The notes below the pieces were generated by a model, which searched no databases, had not been told where the DNA came from, and saw nothing but the letters and a program-made list of their open reading frames with translations. Below, one piece after another: positions 1 through 7,314 of a DNA stretch of 10,606 nt. This stretch comes from Promethearchaeota archaeon (GTDB taxonomy: Archaea > Asgardarchaeota > Lokiarchaeia > Sigynarchaeales > SOKP01), in NCBI GenBank assembly GCA_019894655.1, contig JAGXNZ010000206.1:1-10606 (forward strand), read 5' to 3'. How positions within the stretch are numbered: position 1 is the stretch's first letter; every line of letters starts with the position of its first letter. The position numbers and the translations under genes are program-made.

Positions 1-3
1 ACA

Positions 4-71
4 GAATAATATATCAATATAATACTAGAATAATATATTCAAAACATCTACAGATTTCACGAATAATATAT
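4..71. repeat. Three copies of an 11-bp direct repeat
   Basis: GAATAATATAT occurs exactly at 4-14, 28-38 and 61-71, with start-to-start distances of 24 and 33 bp. It lies about 360 bp upstream of the PadR gene. Low-complexity AT sequence makes chance copies easier, but three exact 11-mers within 70 bp that keep the single G are notable. It could be a set of protein-binding sites for a gene to the left of the window or simply AT-rich drift. No function is assigned. Confidence 0.4.
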
Positions 72-351
72 CTAAACATATTATTTTATTTTAAAGAAGT
101 ATATTCGATTGATATACTGAAAAAATCTCTTAAGAAGTGTCTATCTATAAATTATAATACCCTTTTCTTTTTTCTACAATCTAAATTTTATATTTTTTAA
201 TTTGAGAACAGAAGATAAATCTTTTCCTGTTATTTATGAGATTAATTAACGCTAAAAATTTTTTAGACTAATCAAGCTAACAGACTTATGATTAATATGT
301 TGAAATATTAAAATTCTAATTTATTAGAAGACTCAAGTTTATAACGAAAAC
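72..351. other. AT-rich intergenic leader without a recognisable gene
   Basis: This stretch has dense stop codons and very high AT content, and I see no RNA gene or convincing ORF in it. The only symmetric element of note is a 15-bp odd palindrome, CTAAAAA-T-TTTTTAG, at 252-266. It is AT-only apart from its end bases and is weak evidence for a site. The stretch probably holds the end of an upstream transcript and regulatory DNA for the operon starting at 431. Confidence 0.4.
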
Positions 352-370
352 CGATATATTAATTATATCG
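352..370. promoter_or_regulatory. Candidate PadR operator: 19-bp inverted repeat
   Basis: CGATATA-TTAAT-TATATCG is a perfect inverted repeat with 7-bp arms and a 5-bp centre, ending 60 bp before the regulator's start codon. PadR-family repressors bind dyad-symmetric sites and commonly repress their own promoter, so its place in front of a PadR gene that heads an exporter operon fits autoregulation. The element itself is TATA-like and is preceded by a purine-rich CGAAAAC stretch, so it may overlap the TATA/BRE region and block TBP/TFB. The alternative is that it is upstream of a separate TATA box at 389-396. Confidence 0.5.
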
Positions 371-388
371 ATAATGGATACATTTCGA

Positions 389-396
389 TTTTAATA
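389..396 (+). promoter_or_regulatory. Possible TATA box for the PadR-ABC operon
   Basis: TTTTAATA sits about 38 bp before the TTG start at 431. A transcription start about 25 bp downstream would give a leader of roughly a dozen bases that still includes the GAGTGA SD-like motif at 419-424. The competing choice is the TATA-like centre of the 352-370 dyad, which would give a leader of about 40 bases. Confidence 0.3.
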
Positions 397-430
397 AAAA
401 CAATCAAGATTATTTTAAGAGTGACGCTTA

Positions 431-1003
431 TTGGTTGAAAGGATTGCCGGGAAATTCGGAAAAGCAATGAAAAAGGGATTTATTAGTACCCTAATTTTAA
501 TAGTTTTAGAGAAAGAACCTATGCACGGTCGTCAGATTAAAAAAGCTATAGAAGAACGCACCTTTGGAGGGTGGGAACCCACAGACTCAACAATTTATAC
601 AATTCTTAAAGACTTACGAGAAAAAAATCTAATAAGATCGATTCAAATACCAAGTACAGATGAAAAAACAATAACTTACGAAATTACAGATGACGGTAAG
701 AATACGCTTGAAATAATGATAAAAAAGGAGCAAGAAATAAGAGAATCTATGAGATCTATTATCACTTCTACATTTGGAATTAAGGACGAACTAAGTAGTG
801 CTGAATTGAATGATTTTTTTGAGCAAGGATCTCCTTTTGCTAGAGTAGCTCATAAACCTGATGAAATTGAAACATTACAAATTTTGGAATTCCAGAGAAC
901 TTTTCTAAAAAAAAGAGTTGAAATTTTAAACCAAAAGCTTCAGAAAATCGAAGATAAGATTACAAAATTAGATGTTAAAAATCGAAATGAAGATGTATCG
1001 TAA
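431..1003 (+). CDS. PadR-family winged-helix transcriptional regulator
   Basis: The 190-residue protein has the PadR pattern. An N-terminal winged helix (about residues 13-95) contains a PMHGRQIKKAIEERT block (30-44), a recognition-helix segment around DSTIYTILKDLREKNLI (52-68) and a wing ending in YEITDDGK (83-90). A C-terminal coiled-coil helix (about 150-183) is expected to mediate dimerisation. The start is TTG at 431, preceded by GAGTGA at 419-424; there is no in-frame start further upstream because of a TGA at 422. ATG at 467 (residue 13) is a possible alternative. It is the first gene of the exporter operon, 24 bp before the ATPase gene, so it probably represses this operon through the dyad at 352-370 and is released by a small ligand, as known for PadR/LmrR regulators of ABC exporters. 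The ligand is unknown. Confidence 0.9.
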   Translation: MVERIAGKFGKAMKKGFISTLILIVLEKEPMHGRQIKKAIEERTFGGWEPTDSTIYTILKDLREKNLIRSIQIPSTDEKTITYEITDDGKNTLEIMIKKEQEIRESMRSIITSTFGIKDELSSAELNDFFEQGSPFARVAHKPDEIETLQILEFQRTFLKKRVEILNQKLQKIEDKITKLDVKNRNEDVS

Positions 1004-1027
1004 ATTTAAATCAAAAATTGAGAAATA

Positions 1028-2074
1028 ATGTCAGAAACAGTAATTAAACTAGAAAATTTAACGAAGAAGTTCGGTAATTTTACCGCCGTAAACAGTATAA
1101 ATCTAGATGTCTGCAGAGGAGAAACAATTGGATTAGTCGGGCCTAATGGTGCCGGAAAGACGACAACTATTAAGCTGATTGCGAAAATTCTCAGACCAAA
1201 TTCAGGGAAAATACTAATTAGTACAAATCAAAGCGAACTAATGGACTTGCAACACGTATCAAGTACAGTTAGCCAGATTGGCTTCTTAATCGATATACCT
1301 AATTTCTACAATATGACAGCGTATCAACTACTCAAGTACTTTGGAAAGATTCAGAGATATCCTAAGGATAAATTAAATAACCGAATCGACGAACTTTTAG
1401 AGCTCTTTAAGCTATCAGAGTGGAAATATGAAAGAGTTAGGAACTATTCTAAAGGAATGGTGCAAAAATTAGGAATTATTCAAGCAATCCTACACGATCC
1501 CGAGATTATAATATTAGACGAACCACAAACTGGGTTAGATCCTTTAGCTCGCATTGAAATACGCAAGTATATCAGAAAACTTCAAGCATTAGGAAAAACG
1601 ATCTTTGTGGCTTCGCACATGTTGTACGAAATTTCTGAAGTATGCGATAAAATAGCATTAATAAACTATGGTAAAATTATTGGTTTTGATACAGTAGATA
1701 ACTTAGCACTTACATTAAAAACAAGCGAGTTAAATTGTGTGCTCCTAAATCCACTTCCTGCTGAAAAATTAGATCCATTATTAAATCGAATGGTTGAAAG
1801 ACTTAATCCTTATTTAGATCAAAATTTAGATCCTAAAACATCAAAAATTCCAATAAGGTATAATCCAGAACATCAAGGACTGAAGCTCTATTTTGATGGA
1901 AAAAAAGAATCTAAAGGTGAAATTTTGAAAATTTTAGTTAAGGAATTCGAATCAGATTTTACACTAATCTCATTTGTTCAGCCGAGGACCACTCAATTAG
2001 AACGAGTTTATTCACAAATGGTAACGGATAATACACCAGAAGGAACAATTAAGTTAATAGGAGATGATTCCTAA
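1028..2074 (+). CDS. ABC exporter ATP-binding protein, BcrA/DrrA type
   Basis: The 348-residue cytoplasmic ATPase energises the neighbouring permease. Visible motifs are Walker A GPNGAGKT (38-45, Lys44), an ABC signature degenerated to YSKGM (140-144), Walker B IIILDEP (160-166) with catalytic Glu165, D-loop GLD (169-171) and H-loop His197. The Q-loop region reads IGFLIDIPNFYNMTA, with an acidic residue (Asp89) where many ABC proteins have Gln. Bacitracin/lantibiotic-type ATPases carry a similar acidic variant. Residues from about 230 to 348 form a C-terminal accessory domain of the kind found in this subfamily. No strong SD precedes the ATG, only TTGAGAA at 1018-1024. The gene ends 1 bp before the likely permease start, so translation is probably coupled. 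Export of an antibiotic, peptide or lipid is the usual role; the substrate cannot be read from the sequence. Confidence 0.93.
   Translation: MSETVIKLENLTKKFGNFTAVNSINLDVCRGETIGLVGPNGAGKTTTIKLIAKILRPNSGKILISTNQSELMDLQHVSSTVSQIGFLIDIPNFYNMTAYQLLKYFGKIQRYPKDKLNNRIDELLELFKLSEWKYERVRNYSKGMVQKLGIIQAILHDPEIIILDEPQTGLDPLARIEIRKYIRKLQALGKTIFVASHMLYEISEVCDKIALINYGKIIGFDTVDNLALTLKTSELNCVLLNPLPAEKLDPLLNRMVERLNPYLDQNLDPKTSKIPIRYNPEHQGLKLYFDGKKESKGEILKILVKEFESDFTLISFVQPRTTQLERVYSQMVTDNTPEGTIKLIGDDS
2059..2067 (+). promoter_or_regulatory. Shine-Dalgarno site that fixes the permease start
   Basis: AGGAGATGA is nearly a full complement of the archaeal 16S tail (GGAGGTGA type). It ends 8 nt before ATG 2076 and overlaps ATG 2064, so it can serve only the later start. 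It lies inside the last codons of the ATPase gene, as expected for coupled translation. Confidence 0.6.
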
Positions 2075-2075
2075 A

Positions 2076-2930
2076 ATGCGTAGTGAAGATAAAATATTTA
2101 TTGGAATAGCACCAATATTTCACACAATAATCTTCGAAATGAAAAAGCAAAGAAAAAAATTATACTTCTTTACAGTAATTGCAATTCTAATTGCAGTGTT
2201 GCTAAGCTATATTTTGCAGCTTTTCCCTGAATTTCCCTTATCAGACACACAAGCGGAGTACTTTAGTAGCGGATTAGGCTTTATTTCGTTTATAACCCTT
2301 TTTGCTGCATGTTTGTTTTTTTCAGGAATTATCTGTTCGGAATTTAACAAAAGAACAGGTTTTATAGTTTTTCCTAAAATAAACAAATATAAATTGATAC
2401 TAGGGAAATATCTTGGGAATCTGATTCTTGTGGTATTCATTGTTGCAGTGTACTATTTCATTCTCGGACTTTTTGGGTTTCTCTATTATGGTGGACCAAT
2501 TAATATTCGGATATTTTATTCTTTCGGGTTTGCAGTATTATACGTAATCGCTCTAAGCAGCTTTGTTACTTTATTTAGTTCCTTTATGAAAAATGTGAAT
2601 GTAACAATCATCACAACTTTAATAATACTTCTTATGGGATTTAATATAGCAGATCAGATTGTTACACTAATATTTGCTGATTCCTTTGAACCTCTATACT
2701 CTTTGGCACATTTAGGTAAGTTAATTACTTCTATCTTGCAGAATCCATTTCCAGATATAAGATATTGGGAAATTTCATTTGGTGGAACGGGTCCTGGCGG
2801 TTTTGGGGGCCATTTTACTGTTGGTTCTTGGATTACACCTAGTATACTTATGGGAACAACGCTATTACTTGTATATATCGTGGCATTTTTTGTATTAGCA
2901 GCAATATTATTCAAAAGGAGGCAGTTGTAA
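2076..2930 (+). CDS. ABC-2 type exporter permease
   Basis: With the preferred start the protein is 284 residues with six predicted membrane helices at about 30-50, 67-88, 108-136, 146-171, 174-198 and 254-280. This is the usual plan of an ABC-2 transporter permease that pairs with a DrrA/BcrA-type ATPase. The N-terminus is a short cytoplasmic helix ending in a basic cluster (KKQRKK), and the C-terminus ends KRRQL. A glycine-rich loop (about 236-246, with GGTGPGG) precedes the last helix on the presumed outside. Start choice: ATG 2064 is also in frame and would overlap the ATPase gene by 11 bp, but the SD at 2059-2067 fits ATG 2076. The next gene starts 1 bp after its stop codon. Function as an exporter channel is well supported by context; the substrate is unknown. 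Confidence 0.88.
   Translation: MRSEDKIFIGIAPIFHTIIFEMKKQRKKLYFFTVIAILIAVLLSYILQLFPEFPLSDTQAEYFSSGLGFISFITLFAACLFFSGIICSEFNKRTGFIVFPKINKYKLILGKYLGNLILVVFIVAVYYFILGLFGFLYYGGPINIRIFYSFGFAVLYVIALSSFVTLFSSFMKNVNVTIITTLIILLMGFNIADQIVTLIFADSFEPLYSLAHLGKLITSILQNPFPDIRYWEISFGGTGPGGFGGHFTVGSWITPSILMGTTLLLVYIVAFFVLAAILFKRRQL
2915..2921 (+). promoter_or_regulatory. Strong Shine-Dalgarno site for the anchored ectodomain gene
   Basis: AAGGAGG ends 10 nt before ATG 2932 and lies within the 3' end of the permease gene. It fixes the start and shows that this gene is translated as part of the same operon. Confidence 0.6.
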
Positions 2931-2931
2931 A

Positions 2932-3840
2932 ATGAGGGCAATTAAAAGTAAAACTAGGACAAGAATACTGAGCTTAACTATATTTAGCTTATTACTTATT
3001 GGAATTCTATCTACATCGATAGTAGCTAGTTCAACGTACCAACATACTTTAGTTAAGGGAACTGATGAATTCGTGGTTATTTTTTATGATAGTGCTGAGT
3101 GGAAAGCCACTGTTAATCCTACCTTAACACCGAGCGATTGGTTTGAAGGAGAAGCAAATATTACGAATGCAAAGAGCAAGATAACTCTAAAAATATGGAC
3201 CCTTACCACCTGGAGCACATATGAGGTTTTTAAATCAATTTTTATGCTCGCACCTCAATTATTTTTTCTGGGACACAATGAAACTGAGATCAATGCTAAC
3301 TATACAAATAGCTATAGCTTATGGTATGGACAACGCTTAGTATGGAATTATACGAGTAATGACTATATGGAGGATCCAAGCCATGACGACGACGAAATTG
3401 TAATCCTTCAAAATCCTTTAGATTACAAATCCATGCTGGACGACTATAATAACCTCGCTGACAGCGAAGTGAGCATTCCAAACATAAATGCAGATGAATT
3501 TCTCTGGCAACTCGCCTTCAATGGTTTAACAATCGCAGAACCACAAGGTAACTATTTGGAATCTCTAATTACTGAGCTTGGATGTAATAACGCTTCGGTA
3601 AGTGGGTCAACGCTTATTATTGAGCGCTATGGAGTAACAAATTATACTGTTGAAATTTCTTACGGAGAGAAAGGGATGATGTCTTCCTTCACAGTAAAAG
3701 ACATAAGTGGTACTGTAATTTATCAAATAACAAGCTCAAATTCAGAGTGGTTGTTCTATTTAATACTAATAGTAGTCTCAGCTGCCAGCGTTGTTTTAGT
3801 TGTTTACGTAGTTATTAGAAATAGAAGACATAAAAGATAA
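2932..3840 (+). CDS. Secreted protein with C-terminal membrane anchor, ABC-operon partner
   Basis: The 302-residue protein is of unknown family. It has a basic N-terminus and a signal peptide or anchor (about 11-33), an outward domain of about 235 residues, then one hydrophobic helix (about 271-294) followed by a basic tail RNRRHKR: a type I membrane topology. The ectodomain carries six N-X-S/T sequons, consistent with archaeal N-glycosylation at the cell surface, and aromatic-rich beta-type stretches. A cluster of acidic residues, SHDDDE, lies near the middle. It is the last gene of the PadR-ATPase-permease operon, 1 bp after the permease, so it is likely a stable partner of the exporter (substrate capture, sensing or a protective surface component). 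That role is inferred from position only. No catalytic motif was recognised. Confidence 0.8.
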   Translation: MRAIKSKTRTRILSLTIFSLLLIGILSTSIVASSTYQHTLVKGTDEFVVIFYDSAEWKATVNPTLTPSDWFEGEANITNAKSKITLKIWTLTTWSTYEVFKSIFMLAPQLFFLGHNETEINANYTNSYSLWYGQRLVWNYTSNDYMEDPSHDDDEIVILQNPLDYKSMLDDYNNLADSEVSIPNINADEFLWQLAFNGLTIAEPQGNYLESLITELGCNNASVSGSTLIIERYGVTNYTVEISYGEKGMMSSFTVKDISGTVIYQITSSNSEWLFYLILIVVSAASVVLVVYVVIRNRRHKR

Positions 3841-3851
3841 TTCTAAAACTA

Positions 3852-3877
3852 TTTTTTTATAACTTTATTTTTTTTTT
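3852..3877 (+). terminator. Poly-T terminator of the exporter operon
   Basis: T7 (3852-3858) and T10 (3868-3877) follow the stop codon of the last operon gene by 11-37 bp. Archaeal RNA polymerase terminates at such oligo-T tracts without needing a hairpin. Confidence 0.6.
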
Positions 3878-3947
3878 CAATCTATTTTCGATTATTTCTT
3901 ACCGAAATCGGCTAATTTATTAATATAGAGATTATTAATAACCAGTT

Positions 3948-3964
3948 AAAAAAAAAAAGAAAAA
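3948..3964 (-). terminator. Poly-T terminator of the 857-residue protein gene
   Basis: On the minus strand a T5 and a T11 run (3964-3948) begin 15 bp after the stop codon at 3980. With the plus-strand T tracts at 3852-3877 this forms a convergent terminator pair. Confidence 0.6.
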
Positions 3965-3979
3965 GAAGTTTTATTAGCT

Positions 3980-6553
3980 TCACTCCTCGATTTTAGATTC
4001 GTGTGAAGTATGTTTTCCACTAGGGTAAATATTGGTTACATCGCGTGGTGTCGTGTCGTATCCTTTTTTATCCATCAATGAATATAATTTCTGGATGTTA
4101 TAATCCATGGAAAATTCCATAATTTCCCCTGCCAATAAAATATATGAAAAAGCGGTTAAAAATGGAATGCCAACAAAAAAAACTACGATTACTAGGACAC
4201 CAAATATCATGCTCGTAACATTAGCAGTATCTGCAAAGAATCCTGAGAGATCTACCGTTGTTAAGAAACCTATTAAAGTTACTATCGCAGACATGCCTGC
4301 CATCCCTTTTACGAGTGATTGAGCCCATACACTAATCGGTTCTATATCTCCTGGTTGGCGATATTTTTTAGATTGACGAAAGTAGACGATACCAGCGTCA
4401 TCTAATAGGAAATTTCCCGAGATAAAAAACGAAAATACTAAAAAGGTCAAAATCATCGGAAAAATGCAGCAAAGCATGTACCCGTTCATAAATTGAAAAA
4501 ATTCAGTTGACCCAAAAACATCAAAATCTTTAGGATAGCCAAGAATAGGTGTAATCGCTCCGTACGTATAGAAGCCGATCGCAATCGAAAGGAGTAAAGG
4601 GAGAAGAATCCTTTTCATCTGGATCACCGTCCCAATTTCTTTCCGATCCTCCATGTCAAGCACTAAAATATCCGTATTGTAACTTTTAGATATCTTAAAA
4701 AATAGTGAGCGTAGTTTTACAAATATATATGCAAACCTAGGCGCAAATCTATTGTATAGCGCTGCAGTTAAGGGTAATGCTCCATACCATGTTATAATTA
4801 CTGTTAGGAAACTCACTATAATCGTTGTCATATTTTGATTTGGGAGAAGCGTTTTATTAAATATGTTTAGCTGTATTAGAAACAGCAAGAAAGTGACGGA
4901 GATTAGACTTATAGCAAGAATATTTACACTGACCGTAAGTTTATGTTCTTTGACACCTCCTCTACTATAGCTTAGCTTCCTACTCTTTAATATTATTAAT
5001 AATATCCCCACACATAATAAAGCAACAAGAATAGCAAAAAGTGGAATTCCATAAGCAAAATATGGGGACAACCATATACCAGCTGGCTTTGAAGAAGCAA
5101 ATGCGACCACCCTATCATGAGCTGAAAAAATATAATCACCTTTACCATCCCCGTTTAAATCTTGAAGCGGAATCAAATTTTTAACGCCATATTCATTATT
5201 AACAATACTAAGGACCTCGTTTTCAGGTATACTGATTATACTATAACGACGAACTTCTTGAGCAGAATAGGCAAGTTGAATGTTTTCTGGGAGAACAATC
5301 TCATCAATAGCATCTCCATCCAAATCTTCCCCTAAGACATAAGCCTTTTCTATCTCACTAGATGGATCCGGTAGTAATTCCCAATAAATATCATCAGATG
5401 TTTCGTTGACTATGTAAATTTGGATAAGTCTATCATGCGTTTGAGTACTTTCAACATATTTTTCACTATTAATTAGAATATAGGCTTCCATATCGTCATT
5501 AGAACCGAGTTCGTTAATATCAAAACTATGGTATTCTCCGGGTATATTAAACATCCGAATTGCACTCCCATCAATACCGCTAATAATCGATACATTCCCT
5601 TCGTCTGTTATTAAAACTATCTCTGAAATATCGTCTCCATTTAAGTCTTCAATATAAGTATACTCAACATTATGACCGGTAGTAGTTTGGTTATAAATTG
5701 GATTCATGAAGTTAGATACGCTGGTATTGAATAATATTATTTTATCTCTATCTATAAATAACAACTCATCTTTAGGACCGTAGGGAAATAAATCTAATGC
5801 GGGAATTATGTCCCTTTCACTAATCCAACCAAAAGTTATATTGAATGTATCAAATAGAGATCCGTTTACGAAATAGCTGGAAATATTATAAAAAAATTCT
5901 TGTGACTCATTTCCTTTTGATTTACACTCAATAAATACAAGATCTGCTTTACTATCTGTTAGATAAACCGCATCATGTATAAAAAAATTCGTAAAACTTC
6001 GAAGATCACCTGTTAAAATAGGAATGTCAGAACCGTTGTTGCCCGAGATGATAACATTAGTATAGTCATCTAAAATTATTTCAGGTCTAGTATCATCTTG
6101 AGGTTGAGGTCTTACCCAATCTGGAGTCACTGAGGCAATATCAGCGAAATAGTCCTTTACTCCATCACCATTTATATCCACAAGCTCAAATATCCTCTTA
6201 ATTGGATTATCGCAATTTTTTTCCCATAGTATTACTCCATTCAAACCACTAATTCCGAAAATTTTGCCATAATTAGTTAAATCAGTTGGGTCCCCTATTT
6301 TTTCATCATTTTGCCTCTCAATATTAGTGTAAGCGATAGTATCGTTGAAATTATCTTTGTTGAGATCGTCAGCAGCTATAATGGATATTTCCATTGAATT
6401 CTCATCGGCAATTTCTTCCCATACCCATCCCGGTTGGATTTCCATCTGGGTTATAAACACTAATCCAAGGCTTCCGAAAACGATAAGGGATACCGCTAAG
6501 AGAACGTAATTTACTGGATGTGTTCTGGATTTTTTACTTTTTTGTTCATTCAT
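3980..6553 (-). CDS. FG-GAP/propeller ectodomain fused to polytopic membrane domain
   Basis: The 857-residue protein begins with a basic N-terminus and an anchor helix (15-36). About 460 outward residues carry repeated acidic calcium-type motifs: DLNKDNFND (63-71), DINGDGVKD (126-134), DLNGDDISE (303-311), DLDGDAIDE (410-418) and DLNGDGKGD (465-473). Each precedes a beta-strand such as EIVLI or DYIFS, the pattern of FG-GAP/VCBS-type beta-propellers. Many N-X-S/T sequons are present. From residue 500 on it is a membrane protein with about seven more helices (500-522, 541-561, 574-596, 648-670, 691-713, 750-768, 780-808). A cytoplasmic loop at 715-745 contains the DDAGIVYFRQ segment, which resembles a loop I recall from archaeal multi-helix membrane proteins, without certainty about the family. 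The C-terminal tail is hydrophilic. It is probably a surface sensor, adhesin or transporter-like receptor; no function is established. It is monocistronic. Confidence 0.88.
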   Translation of the reverse strand: MNEQKSKKSRTHPVNYVLLAVSLIVFGSLGLVFITQMEIQPGWVWEEIADENSMEISIIAADDLNKDNFNDTIAYTNIERQNDEKIGDPTDLTNYGKIFGISGLNGVILWEKNCDNPIKRIFELVDINGDGVKDYFADIASVTPDWVRPQPQDDTRPEIILDDYTNVIISGNNGSDIPILTGDLRSFTNFFIHDAVYLTDSKADLVFIECKSKGNESQEFFYNISSYFVNGSLFDTFNITFGWISERDIIPALDLFPYGPKDELLFIDRDKIILFNTSVSNFMNPIYNQTTTGHNVEYTYIEDLNGDDISEIVLITDEGNVSIISGIDGSAIRMFNIPGEYHSFDINELGSNDDMEAYILINSEKYVESTQTHDRLIQIYIVNETSDDIYWELLPDPSSEIEKAYVLGEDLDGDAIDEIVLPENIQLAYSAQEVRRYSIISIPENEVLSIVNNEYGVKNLIPLQDLNGDGKGDYIFSAHDRVVAFASSKPAGIWLSPYFAYGIPLFAILVALLCVGILLIILKSRKLSYSRGGVKEHKLTVSVNILAISLISVTFLLFLIQLNIFNKTLLPNQNMTTIIVSFLTVIITWYGALPLTAALYNRFAPRFAYIFVKLRSLFFKISKSYNTDILVLDMEDRKEIGTVIQMKRILLPLLLSIAIGFYTYGAITPILGYPKDFDVFGSTEFFQFMNGYMLCCIFPMILTFLVFSFFISGNFLLDDAGIVYFRQSKKYRQPGDIEPISVWAQSLVKGMAGMSAIVTLIGFLTTVDLSGFFADTANVTSMIFGVLVIVVFFVGIPFLTAFSYILLAGEIMEFSMDYNIQKLYSLMDKKGYDTTPRDVTNIYPSGKHTSHESKIEE

Positions 6554-6586
6554 AATTTCTATGATTAAAATTGATTTATTTAGTAA

Positions 6587-6594
6587 TATTTAAA
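6587..6594 (-). promoter_or_regulatory. TATA box for the 857-residue protein gene
   Basis: On the minus strand TTTAAATA lies 33-41 bp upstream of the ATG at 6553. Transcription would start about 10 bp before the ATG. No SD is visible, so the mRNA is probably nearly leaderless. Confidence 0.45.
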
Positions 6595-6839
6595 CATTCA
6601 AAATTATAAATCTTAAGTAAAAATTAAGAAAAAATATTACAACCGGATTTGATTAATAACTAATAAAAAGCAGTGTGAAATTAAGCAATAAAATATTAAA
6701 CAAGAAAGTCTTTCCAATTTTCTTGAAAACCACTTCAATTTTCAATGGAGTATCCGATTTTCATGAACTAAAAATTTTGGTATATTTAAATCTTAGTATA
6801 TGCATTATTTATCATAAGATAGATAGGAATGTTGATTTT
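6595..6839 (+). other. Divergent intergenic region before the zinc-ribbon gene
   Basis: The plus strand stays open from GTG 6675 in frame with the gene at 6840, but the translated part (55 residues) looks like translated AT-rich spacer, and a promoter and SD sit inside it. A TATA-like TATATTTAAAT is at 6781-6791 and AGGAA at 6825-6829, 10 nt before ATG 6840. Apart from these I see no further gene or RNA here. Confidence 0.45.
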
Positions 6840-7307
6840 ATGGAAGTATGCGTTCACTGTTTAAGTATATACGAACCGACAGGAAACAATCAAAAGTATT
6901 GCTCTAAACAGTGTTATTTGGAAGCAAGCAAGGAAATAAGAAAGGAATACCATAAGAGCTGGCAACAAGAAAATAAAGACAAAATAAAAGTAATTTCAAA
7001 GAAGTATCGCAAAAAGAACGCAGAAAAATTAAACATATGGAAGAAGAAAAACTACGATGATAACAAAGATAAAATTTTAAGTCAACAGAAGAATTATCGA
7101 GAACGGAATCAAGATAAAATAAAAGAACGTGGCAAAAATTATCGTGAAAACAATAAAGAAAAATTAACTGAGTACGGTAAAAAATATCGAGAACAGAATA
7201 AAGAAAAGATAGCCGAGTACCACAAAAATTATCGCGATCGAAACAGAAAACAATTGAAAGAATATTATAGAAATTATAGTCTTAAAAGAAGCGAACTGAA
7301 GGAATAA
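6840..7307 (+). CDS. Zinc-ribbon protein with 15-residue charged repeats
   Basis: The protein has 155 residues from ATG 6840. The first 25 residues hold a treble-clef-like zinc site: C4-x2-C7, then C21-x3-C25 in a QKYCSKQC context, as in many small zinc-finger proteins of phages and mobile DNA. From residue 40 to the end it is built of 15-residue units, seven full and one partial (11 residues), with approximate consensus [KN]YRExNK[DE]KIxEYxK. It is lysine- and glutamate-rich and helical, without a membrane segment or signal peptide. A long single helix or coiled coil that binds nucleic acid or protein is likely; I see no HNH or other nuclease motif. An in-frame GTG at 6675 would add 55 residues, but the SD-like AGGAA at 6825-6829 favours 6840. 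It is divergent from the 857-residue gene and 7 bp tail-to-tail from the peptidase gene. Confidence 0.72.
   Translation: MEVCVHCLSIYEPTGNNQKYCSKQCYLEASKEIRKEYHKSWQQENKDKIKVISKKYRKKNAEKLNIWKKKNYDDNKDKILSQQKNYRERNQDKIKERGKNYRENNKEKLTEYGKKYREQNKEKIAEYHKNYRDRNRKQLKEYYRNYSLKRSELKE
6957..7304 (+). repeat. Coding tandem repeat, 45-bp period
   Basis: Seven units of 45 bp (6957-7271) plus a partial unit (7272-7304) encode the 15-residue repeats of the zinc-ribbon protein. The middle units (about 7092-7271) are most alike at the DNA level, with AATTATCGAGAA/AAATATCGAGAA blocks recurring every 45 bp, which suggests recent unit duplication there. The first units have diverged. Confidence 0.75.
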
Positions 7308-7314
7308 AAGCGAA

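Noticed and set aside
4..71. CRISPR array
   Set aside because: Repeats are only 11 bp, AT-only apart from one G, with unequal 13- and 22-bp spacers and no cas genes.
63..473. Dockerin/cellulosome interpretation of the DxNxD motifs in the 857-residue protein (residue numbers)
   Set aside because: Motifs are spread at wide intervals and each leads into a beta strand, unlike the paired 22-residue dockerin repeats.
2064..2075. Upstream ATG of the permease gene
   Set aside because: The SD overlaps this ATG and is well placed only for ATG 2076.
2207..2440. Minus-strand ORF inside the permease gene
   Set aside because: Antisense shadow of a clear membrane-protein gene; no domain or SD.
2654..2941. 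Minus-strand ORF opposite the permease 3' end
   Set aside because: Antisense shadow; its proline-rich part mirrors the permease glycine-rich loop.
3296..3481. Minus-strand ORF inside the anchored ectodomain gene
   Set aside because: Antisense shadow without features.
4107..4322. Plus-strand ORF inside the 857-residue gene
   Set aside because: Antisense shadow of predicted membrane helices.
6675..6839. 55-residue N-terminal extension of the zinc-ribbon protein
   Set aside because: It contains the TATA-like box and SD-like site of the gene and reads like translated spacer; ATG 6840 starts directly before the zinc site.
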